From Azolla caroliniana (taxonomy: Eukaryota; Polypodiophyta), in contig JBHGNT010000018.1 of assembly GCA_043228905.1 (NCBI GenBank), positions 1,426,001 to 1,490,000 on the forward strand: a stretch of 64,000 nt of DNA, given 5' to 3'. A program made the translations under genes and the position numbers. The notes beneath the pieces are model-generated. The model was not told the DNA's origin and did not search any database. It worked only from the letters and a program-made list of their open reading frames with translations. This document shows positions 1-10,844 of this stretch, piece after piece; positions within the stretch are counted from its first letter, which is position 1, and every line of letters starts with the position of its first letter.

Positions 1-135
1 AGCCCACCGGACTCCGTAATTGTGTGTTCGAAATGCTAGCGACAAATTCCGGCTATTTGCTACCGTAGTGCCACTATGTAGCACGTGTACGTGATTGAAG
101 GAAGAAAAGAAAAAGAAGAGAAGAAACTAATCAAC

Positions 136-2860
136 ATGAACACAGAAATGGGTAGCTCACTCCGTAGTGAAAAGCTAGACCGTAGCAATTATTCATCTTG
201 GGAGTACAAGATGAACCAATACCTAGTCGGCCAAGGGTATTGGAGCTACATCACTCATGCACTCGAAGAAAAACCCGACATCACAAACGTCAACTACCCA
301 AAGTGGGAGCAAGGAGCGAGTCGGGTAATGTATTGTTTAGCAACATGATTCCACAACCACATGCTTAGCCACATTCAAGACGCCAAGACGCCTAAAGAAG
401 CGTGGGCAAACTTAAAGTAAATTTTCGCCGCCAACACAACCGCCCGCAAGCTTCAACTCCGGCAAGAGTTGAACAACATACAACAAGAAGATATGCTCGT
501 GTTGGACTAGTACACCGCCAAGATCAAGAGCATTTGTGACTCGGTTGGCTCCACCAACATAAACGTTGACGAAGACGAGATGGTTCAAGTATGCTTGGGC
601 GGCCTTGCACAATGATTCGAGTCGTTAAGGAAGGCAATCTTGGCAAGGGAAAACCCTCCCTCGTTCTTTGATCTTCAATCAATGTTATTGGTCGAAGAGA
701 ACCACATCCGAACCAAAAGCAAGATTTTGGAAGGACAAATGTTCTTCTCGAATTCGGATGGTGGCCGAGGACGAGGTCGAGGCGGTAGAAGAGGTTGATT
801 CGACCCATCTCACGAAGGGCGCTCAAATATTCGACAACAAGACCGAAGCCATCAAGGAACCTTCGGAAGAAGGGGGAGCTTCCATGCCGAGCAAGGTTGG
901 AAAATGAGGCCCCCAACGTGCAACTATTGCGGAAAAGTCGGCCACCGCGAGGAGTGCCGAAAAAGAAGATGCGAGTTGGCTTCAACAAACTGAGAACTCA
1001 CAAATGACATCACCAATTCCGAATACGACGACTATGGTGGGCTATCTGTGATGAGACATAGAGTGAACTTTAGGTCGACCTCCAACTCCATAAACACCTC
1101 CAACTTGGAAGACGTGTGGTTCGTCGACTCCGGCACCTCACATCATATGACGTCATACCAAGAGTGGTTTCGTGACCTAAGAATGCTGGATCAACCGGCT
1201 ACATAGAGACGGGAGACGACACCACACATTTCATTCGGCACATCAGCAACATTCCATTCGGCAACCATAGCCCAAACAATTGCATCAAAAATTTCTTGCA
1301 CATGCCCATAATAACAAATAATTTGGTCTTGGTCGGCCAAATCGTGGAGCAAGGAATGCAAGTTTGTTTCAACAACGAAGGATGCTTCATCGAGAAAGAT
1401 GGTTGATTCATAGCTAAAGGATGGAGACATGGTCAAATGTTCATTCTTGATTCAAATGAGATGAAATCAACCATGTATGCCAAAGGTTTCAAAACCGAGG
1501 CAAGCATGGAGTTGTGGCACAAAAGAATTGGCCACATCAACCTCCAACGGCTCCGAGCGATGCAATCAAAGGGAGTCATCATCGAACTTCTATCATTCTA
1601 GTTGAAACGAGTCAACAAGTGTGTGAAGCATGTCAACAAGGAAAACAACATCGACTCCCATTCCCGAAGGAGAGCTACGTGAGCAAAGGCCTCCTTGACG
1701 TCATACATTCAGATGTATGGGGACCGGCTCAAACACCGACGATCGGTGGATGCCGATACTACGTCACCTTCATCGACGACTACTTGTGCTACACATGGAT
1801 TTTTCCGATGAAGAAGAAGAGCAAAGTGCTCTCCCATTTCCAAAAGTTGAAGGGCTAAGTAGAAAAAGAAATCGGTCGGCACATTCGATGCCTACAATCA
1901 GATGGAGGAAGGGAGTACTTCTCCGACGAATTCATCTCCTACCTCCGAGGTGAAGGAATTCGGAGAGAACTCTCGTGCCGACACACACCCCAACAAAATG
2001 AAGTAGCCGGAAGAAAGAATAGGCATATACTCGAGGTAGCACACGCCATGATGCATGAGAAGCACATGCCGAACTTCTATTGGGCTGAAGCGGCATCCAT
2101 GGTTGTCTATCTCATGAACCGGTGCACCATTAATGGAGTACATGAGCTAACTCCATACGAGCTCCTTGCTGGAAGGAAGTTTATCTTGTTGCACCTCAAA
2201 GTGTTTGGAAGCATTGTGAATGTACGCATCCCGAACAAAAACCGACATAAGCCCGACGTGAAGTCAAAGAAATGTATTCTTGTAGGATACTCGTCCGAGA
2301 AAATGGCATACACGTGCTATAACCCTTCGACCCGAGTGGTTCAAGTGACTCGAGACGTAGTCTTCGACGAATCAGCATCATGGTATAAGCCTGATTCGGC
2401 TCCATCCGAATCGACTGAGGAAGACTTGAACGTCAACTCGGAGGACGATATTCGGCCAATCCCTTCACTAAAGGACTATCCAAGCTCTACTGAGCAAAGT
2501 GGACCACACGAGCCTTCAAGCCTTCCAAGCGCGTCTCAACTAGGGGCTAGATTGGACAAAGGCAAAGGTAAGATGCCAAATACGAAGTTGACCACCCCGA
2601 CGGCAGTGATTCGGATGTGTCGCCTCGTTCACTACACAGTGAGTTTGGTGTACCCACCATACAGACACCTGGACTAAAGAAGGCGCTCACATCGGCGAGC
2701 AAAAAACTTCGACACTCATCTAGAGAAAAGAACCCCGTCACTCGGCTCGACTACAACGAGTATATGGCCCATCATTATGCCTTCGCGATGAAGGTAGTTG
2801 CCGAACAAGAACCCACGAGCTCTACAAAAGTGGCTCGTGACCCACGATGGGTGGAAGCAA
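136..2860 (+). pseudogene. Ty1/copia element A: decayed gag, protease and integrase
   Basis: This is the first half of a copia-type retrotransposon polyprotein, dead through many stops and frameshifts. From the ATG at 136 a copia Gag can be followed across several stops. A zinc knuckle lies near 916-957 as C-x2-C-x4-H-x3-C, one residue short of the usual x4. The protease active site reads DSGTSHHM near 1122-1145. The integrase keeps SDVWGP near 1706-1725, SDGGREYFS near 1898-1922 and PQQNEVAG near 1988-2010, so the D, D and E positions are visible in different frames. The usual post-integrase region follows, ending in DPRWVEA at 2838-2860, the motif that normally opens the reverse transcriptase. 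Homology stops there and resumes at about 5098. No 5' LTR or primer site is visible, so the element runs off the left edge. Confidence 0.9.
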
Positions 2861-2939
2861 TCGGCCTGCACCCACTTCACACCTCAAGCCTTCGTCACCA
2901 GTTTGAGGGGGAGGAACCAAAACTGCCTCGGAAAGGCCT

Positions 2940-3592
2940 GACGGGGACTAGTCGTTCCTTATGCTCAACGCTCGGCCACAACCGAGCTTAGAATCATACA
3001 CAGAAAACGGGAAGTAAATGCACAACACTAAGGAGAGAAAAGGTACACAGGATGTTTACGTGGAAAACCCAAACTCAGGGAAAAACCACGGCAGCCCACA
3101 GGCTGCAAACTATCACTATGTTGGAATGTACAAACAGTGAGTTCACGGAGGCAACGACCTCGTGCTCACGATCTTCGCCACAGGTGGCGGTTACAACAGA
3201 GGCAGCGACCTCTTTCTCTCTCTCTCTCTCTCTGTGTACACTGTTACGCGCTCTAATCTCATGCAAAACAAGAATGACAACAACAACAGTAACTAAAAAT
3301 TTGCCCTAAGTCATATTTATACTAATATGACTTTTCGGTTATTTACAAATATAGCCTCGATGGAGTCTCAGAAACATATTTACGAATATGTCTCTTCGTC
3401 CGGTGAGCATTCCTCACCGGGTCAGCACCATCCGGCTCTCCGTAGCCGGGTACTTCTCATCCGGTTCTCACCGGGTCTGCACCATCCGGCTCTCCGTAGC
3501 CGGGTACTCCTCATCCGGTTTCGGCCTCGGCCAAGTTTGTTAATCGGCACTGTTCTTCTCTCTTCCCATCCGGAGGAACCTGTCTCCCAACA
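2940..3592 (+). repeat. Copia LTR, 5'-truncated (inserted element B)
   Basis: This segment matches the body of the complete LTR at 3730-4665, from the shared GACGGG-ACT near 2940 to the terminal CCCAACA at 3592, but it lacks about the first 140 bp. It holds two units of the 54-bp minisatellite that the other copy has in five. I read it as the damaged left LTR of a copia element inserted in the reverse transcriptase of element A. The 79 bp before it (2861-2939) are unassigned and include a purine tract. No recognisable primer-binding site follows. Confidence 0.7.
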
Positions 3593-3729
3593 AGGCCGAG
3601 AATCGAAACTACCAAAACTGCCTTGGAAAGACCGAAGAAAGTTGCACAGAAGCTGATATCGAAAGTTGGACAATACCGAATGCAAAAGGTCTGGACGTTG
3701 GATGCCTCACACTTGAGCTTGAGGGGGTG
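3593..3729 (+). other. Internal remnant of copia B with polypurine tract
   Basis: Only 137 bp lie between the truncated and the complete LTR. They end in a polypurine tract, TTGAGGGGG, directly before the TGTTG start of the LTR. That is the second-strand priming site expected just upstream of a 3' LTR. Essentially all gag-pol coding sequence of this inserted element is missing, so it is an internally deleted copy. Confidence 0.6.
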
Positions 3730-4665
3730 TGTTGAGATATCCCACTCAACTAGATTTACTTAGCTACTCAACACGCGTAACTTAGTAGTTACCTAGATAG
3801 AATCTAGTTGGTATGTTGACCTTAAAGCCTTAAATAGGATTTTGTACTTGAGTGGGATACATTGTGACGGGAACTGAACGCTCCTTATACACAACGCTCG
3901 GCCACAACCGAGCTTAGAATCATGCACAGAAAACGGGAAAGGTGAAGATACAGCACAAAGGAGAGAAAAGTACACAGGATGTTTACGTGGAAAACCCAAA
4001 CCAAGGGAAAAACCATGGCAGCCCACAGGCTGCAAACTATCACTATGTTAGAATGTACAATAGTGAGTTCACGGAGGCAACGACCTCGTGCTCACGATCT
4101 TCGCCACAAACGGAGGTTACAACAGAGGCAACGACCTCTTCCTCTCTCTCTCACTCTCTGTACACAGTCACACGCTCTGATCTCGCGCAGACCAGAATAA
4201 CAACAACTACAAAAAGGTTTCCCCTAAGTCATATTTATACTAATATGACTTTTCTGCTATTTACAAATATAGCCTCGATGGACTCTCAGAAACATATTTA
4301 CGAATATGTCTCTTCATCCGGTTCTCACCGAGTCAGCACCATCCGGCTCTCCGCAGCCGGGTACTCCTCATCCGGTTCTCACCGGGTCTGCACCATCCGA
4401 CTCTCCGTAGCTGGGTACTCCTCATCCGGTTCTCACCAGGTCTGCACCATCCGACTCTCCGTAGTCGGGCACTCCTCATCCGGTTCTCACCGGGTCAGCA
4501 CCATCCGGCTCTCCGTAGCCGAGTACTCCTCATCCGGTTCTCACTGGGTCTGCACCATCCGGCTCTCCGTAGCCGGGTACTCGTCATACAGTTTCGGCCT
4601 CGGCCGAGTATGTTCATCAGCACTGTTCTTCTCCCTTCCCATCCGGAGGGACCTGTCTCCCAACA
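3730..4665 (+). repeat. Copia LTR (element B, complete 3' LTR, 936 bp)
   Basis: It starts TGTTGAGATATCCCAC and ends CTCCCAACA, giving the short TGTTG...CAACA inverted termini of an LTR, and it is preceded by a purine tract. A five-unit 54-bp minisatellite occupies 4315-4590. A second identical copy lies at 25882-26817 because the whole block is duplicated. Confidence 0.75.
4315..4590 (+). repeat. 54-bp minisatellite inside the copia LTR
   Basis: Five tandem units of 54 bp begin at 4315, 4369, 4423, 4477 and 4531, each opening with CATCCGGTTCTCAC. The truncated LTR at 2940-3592 has only two units, so the array length varies between LTRs. Since 54 is a multiple of three, one frame stays open through the array. 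That explains a 243-codon ORF here which I do not regard as a gene. Confidence 0.9.
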
Positions 4666-5097
4666 CATTGTAGATCCTCTACTCCTATGATCATTTATAT
4701 AGGACTTACACCTTTGTACCTATATTCTACTAACACATATGCACCTTTGCACATGAGATGTATATATACCTCATTGTGCCCGTATTTTTGTATTTGATGA
4801 TGCTTTTAGTATAGTTAATCATCCCCGATCTTGTCTTATTGTTCATAAGTGTCAACTTCCTCTCTCTCTTCCTCTCACACACATACCCACACATATCACT
4901 TAATCTTCCGCTTAGCTTAATCACATAATTAGGTACTAATTAACCTGTAGTTAATTACCTAATTCTTAATAGTGCACATAACCAACATGTCGCCAAGTAG
5001 GCCTTTAGGACTTCAAATCCCGTAGGAGCTTTGGACTGGTCAAAGGCCAAATTACGAGAAGTTGTGGTCTTTTTTACTTCGTTGTAGCTAGCCAAGA
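4666..5097. other. Unassigned spacer between LTR and copia RT
   Basis: No gene is visible. The stretch is AT-rich, with a CT-rich tract near 4857-4875 and an imperfect hairpin near 4936-4975 built on TAATTAGGTA and TTAATTACCTAA. It separates the inserted LTR from the point where the reverse transcriptase of element A resumes, and may be leftover interior of the inserted element. Confidence 0.5.
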
Positions 5098-6170
5098 GCA
5101 TATAGTCTATCGACTCAGGAAGGGTCTTTTTGGCCTGAAGCAAGCACCACGACAATTGTATAAGAAGTTCGACGACTTCATCCAATATGTACACTTCTCC
5201 AAGAGCAATAATGACCATTACCTCTTCACCAAAACAACTGAAGATTTGTCTCCCATCTTCCTTCACATCTTATACGTGGATGACATGCTACTCTTCGGCC
5301 GAAATGCCGGAGAGCTTGCCGATCTTGTTTGGCAACTTTAGTTAAAGTTCACAATGATGGACCTAGGTCCTACTCGACACATACTCGGAACGAAGATTAG
5401 TCGGCTTCGGACTCTGCAACAATTGTTTTTGTCTCAAGCCGACTACATCATATGTGTCATGCAGTGCTTCAACATACAATCAACCAAATATGCTTCGACC
5501 CCGCTCCCCATTAATCTTCGGTTGTCTCAGTGAGATTGGACGACATCTGGGCCAAAGGGAAAAGATATGAAGTTGGTAGTGTATGCACCGGAAGTCAGCT
5601 CCCTGATGTACGCGATGGTCACAACACGGCTTGACATTGCTCATGCCGTAGGAGTTGTCAACAGATTAATGCACAACCCAGGCCGATCGCATTGGAATGC
5701 AATCAAGCATGGTTTTAAATGCTTGGTGCGCACGCAAAACATTAGCATCCTCTTCGTTCCGGACAAGAAATCAAGTGTAGTTGGTTACACCGACTCATAG
5801 TTTGCCAAGAATGTGGACAACCAAAAATCAACAACCGAATACTGCTTCAAATTCAAAGACGAAGGCCAAATACGCTGTTGCATCCGATGCAACGAAAGAG
5901 GCTCTATGGCTCGGTCGACTGGCATGTACGTTTCGACAAGCCAATCCCAATTCGGCTCCAGTTGTCAACAATGACAGTCAGGGTGTTGTTGCTTTGTCAA
6001 AGAATCCCCTTCAGCACCACACTTCCAAACATATTGACGTTCGGTACCACTTCGTTCGGGACTACGTAACTTCAGGAAAGCTCGGTCTCTAGAAGATCGC
6101 CACGGTCAACAACATATCAAACGGGATGACCAAGTGTCTCCCAACTAACAGGTTCTGGTCAATTCGGCAC
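5098..6170 (+). pseudogene. Ty1/copia element A: reverse transcriptase C-half and RNase H, decayed
   Basis: The copia polyprotein resumes with VYRLRKGLFGLKQAPRQ near 5110-5155, the usual end of the central RT region. It continues through ILYVDDMLLFGRN near 5265-5305, the catalytic YVDD, to the RNase H and C-terminal region with KHIDVRYHFVRDYV near 6030-6070. In-frame stops occur near 5339, 5531 and 5798, so it is a pseudogene. About 95 residues of RT expected between WVEA at 2860 and this start are missing. An identical copy is at 27250-28322. Confidence 0.9.
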
Positions 6171-6407
6171 TAATGGGCTTAAGGAGAAATCATTTGGATT
6201 GAGTCGAACAATAGAGATAGCTTCATACAATCGGCTGTCACAGCCGAACTAGCCACTGCACTCGAACCTATCGATTCGGCCTCTGTTTCTTTCAGTCGTC
6301 ACCAATTCGGCTATAAGCCAATTTATCCTAGCATCTCTCTCTATAACTTGTATCTCCTATTTTATATTATAGGCCCCTCCTTAGTGTATATGCCCATTAT
6401 GAGGGAG

Positions 6408-6681
6408 TGTCGAATACGGGTGTATAATGGTTGTATTCACACAGTCCTCTAAACATACTAGGTTTACGACAATTCTGTAAATATGTCAAAGGGTAGTTGC
6501 CCTAGCCTAGTTAGTATATAATTGGCTTTGTAACCTAGTTCATGTGGTGTGGTTGATAGTGTCATTCTTGTATTGTAACTTTTGGAATAAGACTATTACA
6601 TTGTGTGCCTCGAGCTATCTCTTTCTCTCACTTTGTCTCCTTGATTTTGTCTAACTTGTTAAGTTGGTGATCTTCTCAACA
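6408..6681 (+). repeat. Probable 3' LTR of copia element A
   Basis: A purine-rich tract, ATGAGGGAG, is followed by TGTCGAATACGGG, and the segment ends CTTCTCAACA. The TG...CA ends, the position just after the RNase H remnant and the AT-rich body fit a short copia LTR of about 274 bp. No matching 5' LTR is in the window to confirm the borders. A second copy is at 28560-28833. Confidence 0.6.
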
Positions 6682-6739
6682 TAGATGTTCTTCTTGTTTT
6701 CGCATTGACGGTCTCAGATTCCAATAGCTATTTCGAAAA

Positions 6740-6880
6740 TACCATAGCACAATTGACCACCTTGTCACCCTTCGAGTATTAATGGAGGAAAATCCCCTTA
6801 GAGGTAAAGGTTTATATTGTTGCTTCGTAGACTTCAAGACAACTTTTGATATGGTACCCCATGAGCATGTTTGGGGGTTC
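6740..6880 (+). pseudogene. LINE reverse transcriptase fragment
   Basis: A short plus-strand frame reads TIDHLVTLRVLMEEN, then LYCCFVDFKTTFDMVPHEH. This is the first conserved RT block of plant non-LTR elements and aligns with the same block of the LINE at 47206-50223 (STIDHIFTLKCL, LYCCFVDFCKAFDTVPRER). The fragment is about 45 codons and has no continuation. Confidence 0.8.
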
Positions 6881-7554
6881 TATTTTGTTGACATAGATAT
6901 CCAAATGGGCAACATTTGTTTCAAAAGATCAATTGAAAACAGATCTTGAAATGATGCGAACTTGCATTCAAACACTAAGCCCTTACATAATTGTCTTGAG
7001 AGGGGTGACGGAGAGGATCTCTGAAAGAGTTTGCTTTATAATACCTTTGTGTTACGAGAAAGAACAAATTTCTCATAAGCCCTGACTACATGAGTTTGCC
7101 AAATTCACAAGAATTTTGAAGAAAACATCAATTTCCATTCAATATAAGTCTCCACTTTAGCAATTTCTCTCAACAACCCTAACAAAATTGATACATTGAC
7201 TCAATGGTAAAGCTTCAAGATCTCTCCATATTGATGCATTCAAGTCTAGTATTGTTATGACATGGCATGATCTGACTTACATAAAGTTTTTGTGGATTAC
7301 TCAATGAAATTATAAACTGGAAATTAGATCTATCTTATTTGTAGTCACCACAATATGGAAACCAATTTTACAATGGATGCCGATAAAGAGGTCACATATA
7401 AAGTATCCTTTTTCTAATTTAAAGTGCCATTTCCTTTGTCATAATCGTAGTACATGTTTTCTAAAGAACTACTCTATCATAAGCTCATTTTTACACTTCC
7501 TAACTTCTAAGATATTTTCTTTGCCTTTATCTAAGCTTTATTCTTGACTATGAT
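6881..7554. other. No gene seen (LINE fragment to LINE-associated module)
   Basis: AT-rich sequence with no convincing coding homology on either strand. It is identical in the duplicate block at 29033-29706. Confidence 0.6.
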
Positions 7555-7920
7555 CACATAGAGGAAGCTGTTGTTGGTGCGATAATGAGGGGGACCAACA
7601 TCCACGCCTCATATGTCATGTCAATGGGTGATGGTTGGTCAACAATTCACTACCTTTCAAGACCAAACAATAGGAAAAAGCTAGCTAACATTGTCAATTT
7701 GTTTTTCTCTTTAGCCAACCTAGCTTCTCATGTACTACCTCAAACTTTTCTTGACTCAATTATTGAGCAAGTGTATTACTTTCAAAACATGTGTCTCCGT
7801 ATTGACATATTCAAAACATCTTTTTTTTCATTTAAAAGTGTATTACTTTTGACATTGGTACTAAGGCTAATCATGATGTTTAAGAATCTTGTGAACATCA
7901 TATGTTGAGGCTAAGAATTC
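7555..7920 (+). other. Conserved module shared 3' of LecRK genes, possibly LINE-derived
   Basis: A 107-codon frame (7585-7908) begins MRGTNIHASYVMSMGDGW. A diverged copy at 19350-19592 lies directly after a LINE endonuclease/linker fragment, and an identical one is at 29737-30060. In the 19-kb copy it follows a stretch resembling the start of a LINE reverse transcriptase (IEDICIGLKLASQKASG), so it is probably LINE-derived. I cannot match it to a known RT block. All three copies sit 0.65-1 kb downstream of an intact LecRK gene, so the module was there before those genes were duplicated. Confidence 0.55.
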
Positions 7921-8561
7921 ATCATATGTTTCCTTAAGATGTTTTCATTTACCATTTCTTTTCTCCATAATTATTGTCATCATCACTATCAGTGTCTTCT
8001 TCTTCATTCATAATCAAACATTTATCATTCGTTCAATCATTCATCAACCTACATATCATAGCATTAAGTTTACAATTTTTGCATCATTCCATGATCAAGT
8101 GTACAAACGCCAATAAGAGACATTAACAAGATGGCAAGACACCTCAGCCTTGAATGAAACAATTTTGTTTAGTACAACAAAGAGTCAAGGAGGTTTTCAA
8201 GCTGAACCCAGCACCTTTCTTAATGTCTTGATGGGAATCAAAGGAAATCTATGAACCAGATATGGATAGTGAATAGTGATAGTGGACCCATCGACAAATT
8301 CTGATCATATTAATTACATTACCCTAAATTCATGAAGAGATAAGCTATTATAAAGTAACCCTAAATGTTGGCCTATATGAACAGCCCCATTACTAAAATG
8401 CTCAAACAAAAGAGAAGTACCATATTATATTCAAACTTTTATTTCATCAATTGTACATGGTCATGAGGTAGAATCGGAAACAAGTGGGCTGATCGTGAGT
8501 CAGTAGTGACTTAGAAAATGTTGTCATGAAGTAGAATGTGACCAATCCCAAATAAAAACAA
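7921..8561. other. 3' flank of LecRK1
   Basis: No gene seen. The region is related to 19620-20342 downstream of LecRK2 and identical to 30073-30713 downstream of LecRK3. For the minus-strand gene it is 3' untranslated and intergenic sequence. Poly-A signal-like AT-rich runs are present, but none can be singled out. Confidence 0.6.
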
Positions 8562-10844
8562 TTACAAACTAGTGGAGAAACAAGAGGAGTTGCTATTCCA
8601 AGCAGGTGCATTTGAGGTAGATTCTAAGGTGTGCTGGGGACCATGATTCAATATTTGTCGATCCGGACGTGATACCGGCAACGGTAGGAGATGGCCATCA
8701 ATGAGAATGTGCCGGACATCTCTCATGCTTGGCCGGCACTCCGCCTCCGGGTGACAACAGTTGAGTGCCACATGAATGACCCCTCTCCACATCGTCATCA
8801 CCTTCTCAAACTCATCATGTATGCCATGGCCATCAAATTGCAACATGCCAGGGTCAACTGAATCCATGAGATTGTCATTCATATAAAGGGACCACACCCA
8901 ATCTAGCAAGTTCATCTTTTCCGGGCTGAGGCTGAAATCGAGTACACGCCTACCGCATGCAATCTCAAGGGCAAGGATGCCGAAACTGTACACGTCGGCT
9001 TTTTCCGTTGCTCGGCCCGTGTACACCAACTCGGGCGCCATGTATCCCATGGTGCCCGCAGCTGTCGTGGTCGCCCATATCTTCTCATGTGACACTAGTT
9101 TCGCGAGACCAAAGTCCCCGAGCATTGGTTCCCAATCTTTACTCAACAAAACATTGGCTGCCTTCACATCTCTATGGATCACACACCCCTCTAGACCTTC
9201 GTGTAGGTATTCCAATGCGGTCGCCACGCCCACCAGTATCTTCCATCTCCGCTCGCTCGTTAACACTACGGCCTCTCCCTCGATCTTATCCTTTGCATAA
9301 AGTAGCTTCTCGAGGCTACCATTGTCGGCATACTCGTACACCAACAATGCCTTTCCTTTCTCGTAGCACCAGCCTCTCAACCGCAACAAATTGCGATGCC
9401 GAATGCTGCTTATGATCCTTACCTCCGATGCGAAAGATGCTTCCCCGCCTTCTTTCACATTCTCTTTCAGTTTCTTGATGGCCACTACCGGCCGGGATGT
9501 TGGACATTCATCATTGGGCAATATACCCTTGTAGACCTGGCTGTACCCACCTTCTCCAAGCAGCATTTTGTCACTGAAGTTGTGGGTGGCTCTTTTCAAC
9601 ACATTGTAGCTAAATTGCTGGATGTCCGCACTGGCTGCCTCATGTGCAGCATATAGTTCAGATTTCTTTGGCCTGAATATGTGGTGTAATACTCCACCAC
9701 CATTCTTGTAAACAATGATGGTAAATCCCATAATAACCATAAGCAAAAGAAGTGAAAAAGAGATGCCCAATATTAAGCCAAAATTACCCTTCTTGGAAAC
9801 CGGTGGATGTGGATAATTGTTACCATTGTACGACTGCGACTCACTAGAAGAATTGTTGATCTGGGACGATGGCGAGTGGTTCGGAGAAATGTCGATCAAC
9901 TCAGTCTCGTTGAAAGTAGAGAAATACCACGCGTAGATGGCGTAGCCGGAGGGCTTTGTACCAAGGTCCAAATCGTCAAGGGATCCACTTGTTGCCGTGA
10001 TGCCCACCCACATGGATGTGTCATTAAACACACTAGGATCAATGGAAGCTTGTAAGATGAGGGATTTAGCTGTGCGTTCGAGAGAATTAACATACTCAGT
10101 CCTTCCCCCATAGTTCATCAGCCAAACCTGGACCATGTTTGTGGAGGCATTGAATGTGATCCAGGTTTGAAACCTGAAATCTCGATGCAAAGAGAGTTCA
10201 TTGTTGTCTCCGGAAGTATCCAATGTCTGGATAGATTGCAAGCTATTGATGTCAATTCCTATGTGACTAGAGCTCGGGTCGTCAAATTCGGGTGATTGCG
10301 CGATATCGAACTCGACTGCGAAGAAATTGTGACCAGGAGAGGTAGAATTGATGAAGGTGTCATTGGAGAGGCCAAGGTAGCTACCAGCACTGGCATGTGG
10401 GAATGCCTTGTCTTGTGCAATGAAGAAGGCCATACCTTCTCCACTCAGATTGCTTTGGGTAATTATCTGGAAGGAGAAGGATGTGTCAAAAGAGACAATG
10501 GCACCCATATCGTCGAGAAATCGTATGGGTTGTTTGGAAACTACACGAGTGGCGCTTCGACTGAGAGCAGGGCTTGTGTTAGGGTTTGGGATGAGCCACA
10601 CGGTTTTGTCATTATCCAGGGTTGCGTTAGCTCCAGAATATCCCTCACCTCTGGGCACAATGGAGATGTCGAAATTAGAGAAGAAGTCGTTCGAACCTGG
10701 ACCGAAGGAGATGTTGTGAGACATGGCCATGGCCATGGCCACACCATGTGTCGACGACGATGATGATCCGAGAGAGCAAATGCCGAAGAGTATCCATTGG
10801 ATTTGTGACATGAACCAGACCAGATTTCCAAGATTGAATTTCAT
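8562..10844 (-). CDS. L-type lectin receptor-like kinase LecRK1 (hybrid copy)
   Basis: Intronless gene for a 760-residue receptor kinase of the plasma membrane. A hydrophobic signal segment covers residues 1-27. A legume-lectin domain spans about 42-312 and includes [20 protein letters not shown]. By alignment with concanavalin A, metal ligands E8, D10, D19 and H24 are kept, but the Asn14 equivalent is Ser. The membrane span is near 356-379. The kinase covers about 424-715: glycine loop [11 protein letters not shown], Lys457 in [13 protein letters not shown] with Asp559, DFG at 577-579 and MAPE at 602-605. It is therefore an RD kinase with all key residues. I chose the ATG at 10844 rather than the in-frame one at 10940, because the signal peptide starts there and LecRK3 begins at the same point. 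Ligand and pathway are unknown; the family acts in defence and development. The last 115 codons match LecRK3 and the rest matches LecRK2. Confidence 0.93.
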   Translation of the reverse strand: MKFNLGNLVWFMSQIQWILFGICSLGSSSSSTHGVAMAMAMSHNISFGPGSNDFFSNFDISIVPRGEGYSGANATLDNDKTVWLIPNPNTSPALSRSATRVVSKQPIRFLDDMGAIVSFDTSFSFQIITQSNLSGEGMAFFIAQDKAFPHASAGSYLGLSNDTFINSTSPGHNFFAVEFDIAQSPEFDDPSSSHIGIDINSLQSIQTLDTSGDNNELSLHRDFRFQTWITFNASTNMVQVWLMNYGGRTEYVNSLERTAKSLILQASIDPSVFNDTSMWVGITATSGSLDDLDLGTKPSGYAIYAWYFSTFNETELIDISPNHSPSSQINNSSSESQSYNGNNYPHPPVSKKGNFGLILGISFSLLLLMVIMGFTIIVYKNGGGVLHHIFRPKKSELYAAHEAASADIQQFSYNVLKRATHNFSDKMLLGEGGYSQVYKGILPNDECPTSRPVVAIKKLKENVKEGGEASFASEVRIISSIRHRNLLRLRGWCYEKGKALLVYEYADNGSLEKLLYAKDKIEGEAVVLTSERRWKILVGVATALEYLHEGLEGCVIHRDVKAANVLLSKDWEPMLGDFGLAKLVSHEKIWATTTAAGTMGYMAPELVYTGRATEKADVYSFGILALEIACGRRVLDFSLSPEKMNLLDWVWSLYMNDNLMDSVDPGMLQFDGHGIHDEFEKVMTMWRGVIHVALNCCHPEAECRPSMRDVRHILIDGHLLPLPVSRPDRQILNHGPQHTLESTSNAPAWNSNSSCFSTSL

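Larger units (their letters stand above)
3426..8904 (+). repeat. Long direct repeat X, copy 1 (offset 22,152 bp)
   Basis: Every feature from inside the truncated copia LTR at 3426 to the 3' part of LecRK1 recurs 22,152 bp downstream (25578-31056), and I found no difference. Identity begins at CACCAT (3426-3431) and the last LecRK3-specific base in LecRK1 is at 8904. Such similarity over about 5.5 kb of non-coding and pseudogene sequence implies a very recent duplication, or an assembly duplicate. Confidence 0.9.

Noticed and set aside
3942-4673. A 243-codon open frame with 18-residue repeats (SSSGSHRVCTIRLSVAGY)
   Set aside because: It is produced by the 54-bp LTR minisatellite, whose length is a multiple of three. 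It lies wholly in a copia LTR and shows no protein homology.
4926-4975. Terminator-like or functional hairpin
   Set aside because: The AT-rich inverted repeat is short and imperfect, with no gene end nearby. I see no evidence of function.
8957-10763. Plus-strand open frames of 60-155 codons opposite LecRK1 (and the same opposite LecRK2 and LecRK3)
   Set aside because: They are antisense shadows of a conserved coding gene, vary in length with codon usage and show no domain of their own.
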